This document shows, piece after piece, positions 5,037 to 5,120 of a DNA stretch of 5,120 nt; the stretch's first letter is position 1, and each line of letters begins with the position of its first letter. Source of the stretch: an uncultured Lachnospiraceae bacterium (GTDB taxonomy: Bacteria > Bacillota > Clostridia > Lachnospirales > Lachnospiraceae); the NCBI GenBank assembly GCA_902783305.1, contig CACZQU010000080.1:1-5120 (forward strand), in the 5' to 3' direction. The notes beneath the pieces were generated by a model. That model did not search any database, was not told the DNA's origin, and saw only the letters and a program-made list of their open reading frames with translations. A program made the position numbers and the translations under genes.

Positions 5037-5120
5037 GCGCAGACAGGGAAGCTGCAGCCGCTGAAAGCGGACAAGAGTTGCAAAAAGGTAAGATAAAATC
5101 AGACCGGATGAGCGGAATCC
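5037..5120. other. Downstream region without a supported gene
   Basis: After the SH3 stop codon there is a small hairpin, CCGCT-GAA-AGCGG (5058-5070), with no U-run. An ATG at 5108 is not preceded by a ribosome site at a usable distance; the nearest AAGG ends 19 nt upstream. Nothing further can be supported before the window ends. Confidence 0.5.

Noticed and set aside
5058..5070. CCGCT-GAA-AGCGG hairpin as the terminator of the SH3 gene
   Set aside because: The stem is only 5 bp and is followed by ACAAGAG rather than a U-run.
5108..5120. ATG at 5108 as the start of a next gene
   Set aside because: There is no Shine-Dalgarno site at a usable distance and only four codons are in the window.
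1..5120. CRISPR array, insertion sequence, tRNA or rRNA, toxin-antitoxin or phage-defence system
   Set aside because: No repeat-spacer pattern, transposase, terminal inverted repeats, tRNA-like fold or known defence domain was found. The only tandem array is the coding VEGGN repeat.

Overview
The window holds one four-gene ABC transporter locus for a polar amino acid, most likely glutamate or glutamine. It is followed by an unrelated secreted SH3-domain protein. All genes are on the + strand. Strong Shine-Dalgarno sites (GAGGAGG, AAGGAG), a consensus sigma-70 promoter, moderate GC by eye and a secreted bacterial SH3 protein suggest a Gram-positive bacterium. A Clostridia-type Firmicute fits best. 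The permeases resemble the actinobacterial GluC/GluD pair, so a Coriobacteria-like actinobacterium is possible. The window alone does not settle the taxon.

Layout. Positions 1-102 are upstream sequence, possibly the last codons of a gene cut by the window edge. A TTGACA/TATAAT promoter with an 18-nt spacer lies at 103-132, followed by a leader of about 70 nt with a hairpin. Next are the solute-binding protein (209-1138), a 146-nt gap carrying a strong hairpin (1224-1261), two permeases joined by an ATGA overlap (1285-1944 and 1941-2780), a 128-nt gap, and the ATPase (2909-3682). A 217-nt AT-rich non-coding stretch with several inverted repeats separates the transporter from a secreted protein (3900-5036). 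That protein has a signal peptide, a bacterial SH3 domain, a duplicated Tyr/Gly/Asp-rich module and a VEGGN repeat tail. Positions 5037-5120 show no supported gene.

How the genes work together. The binding protein captures the amino acid outside the membrane and delivers it to a heterodimeric channel made by the two permeases. Two copies of the ATPase drive import. The hairpin between the binding-protein gene and the permeases is well placed to make the binding protein more abundant than the membrane parts, a common arrangement in ABC importers. The SH3 protein is probably a separate transcription unit and probably acts at the cell wall.

I do not see a clearly novel system. The points most worth a second look are: the binding protein has no cysteine, so it cannot be a lipoprotein; the first permease has lost a conserved Lys-Asn/Asp-Thr-Thr motif; the promoter and gaps carry repeats and inverted repeats; and the SH3 protein belongs to no family I can name beyond its SH3 domain.
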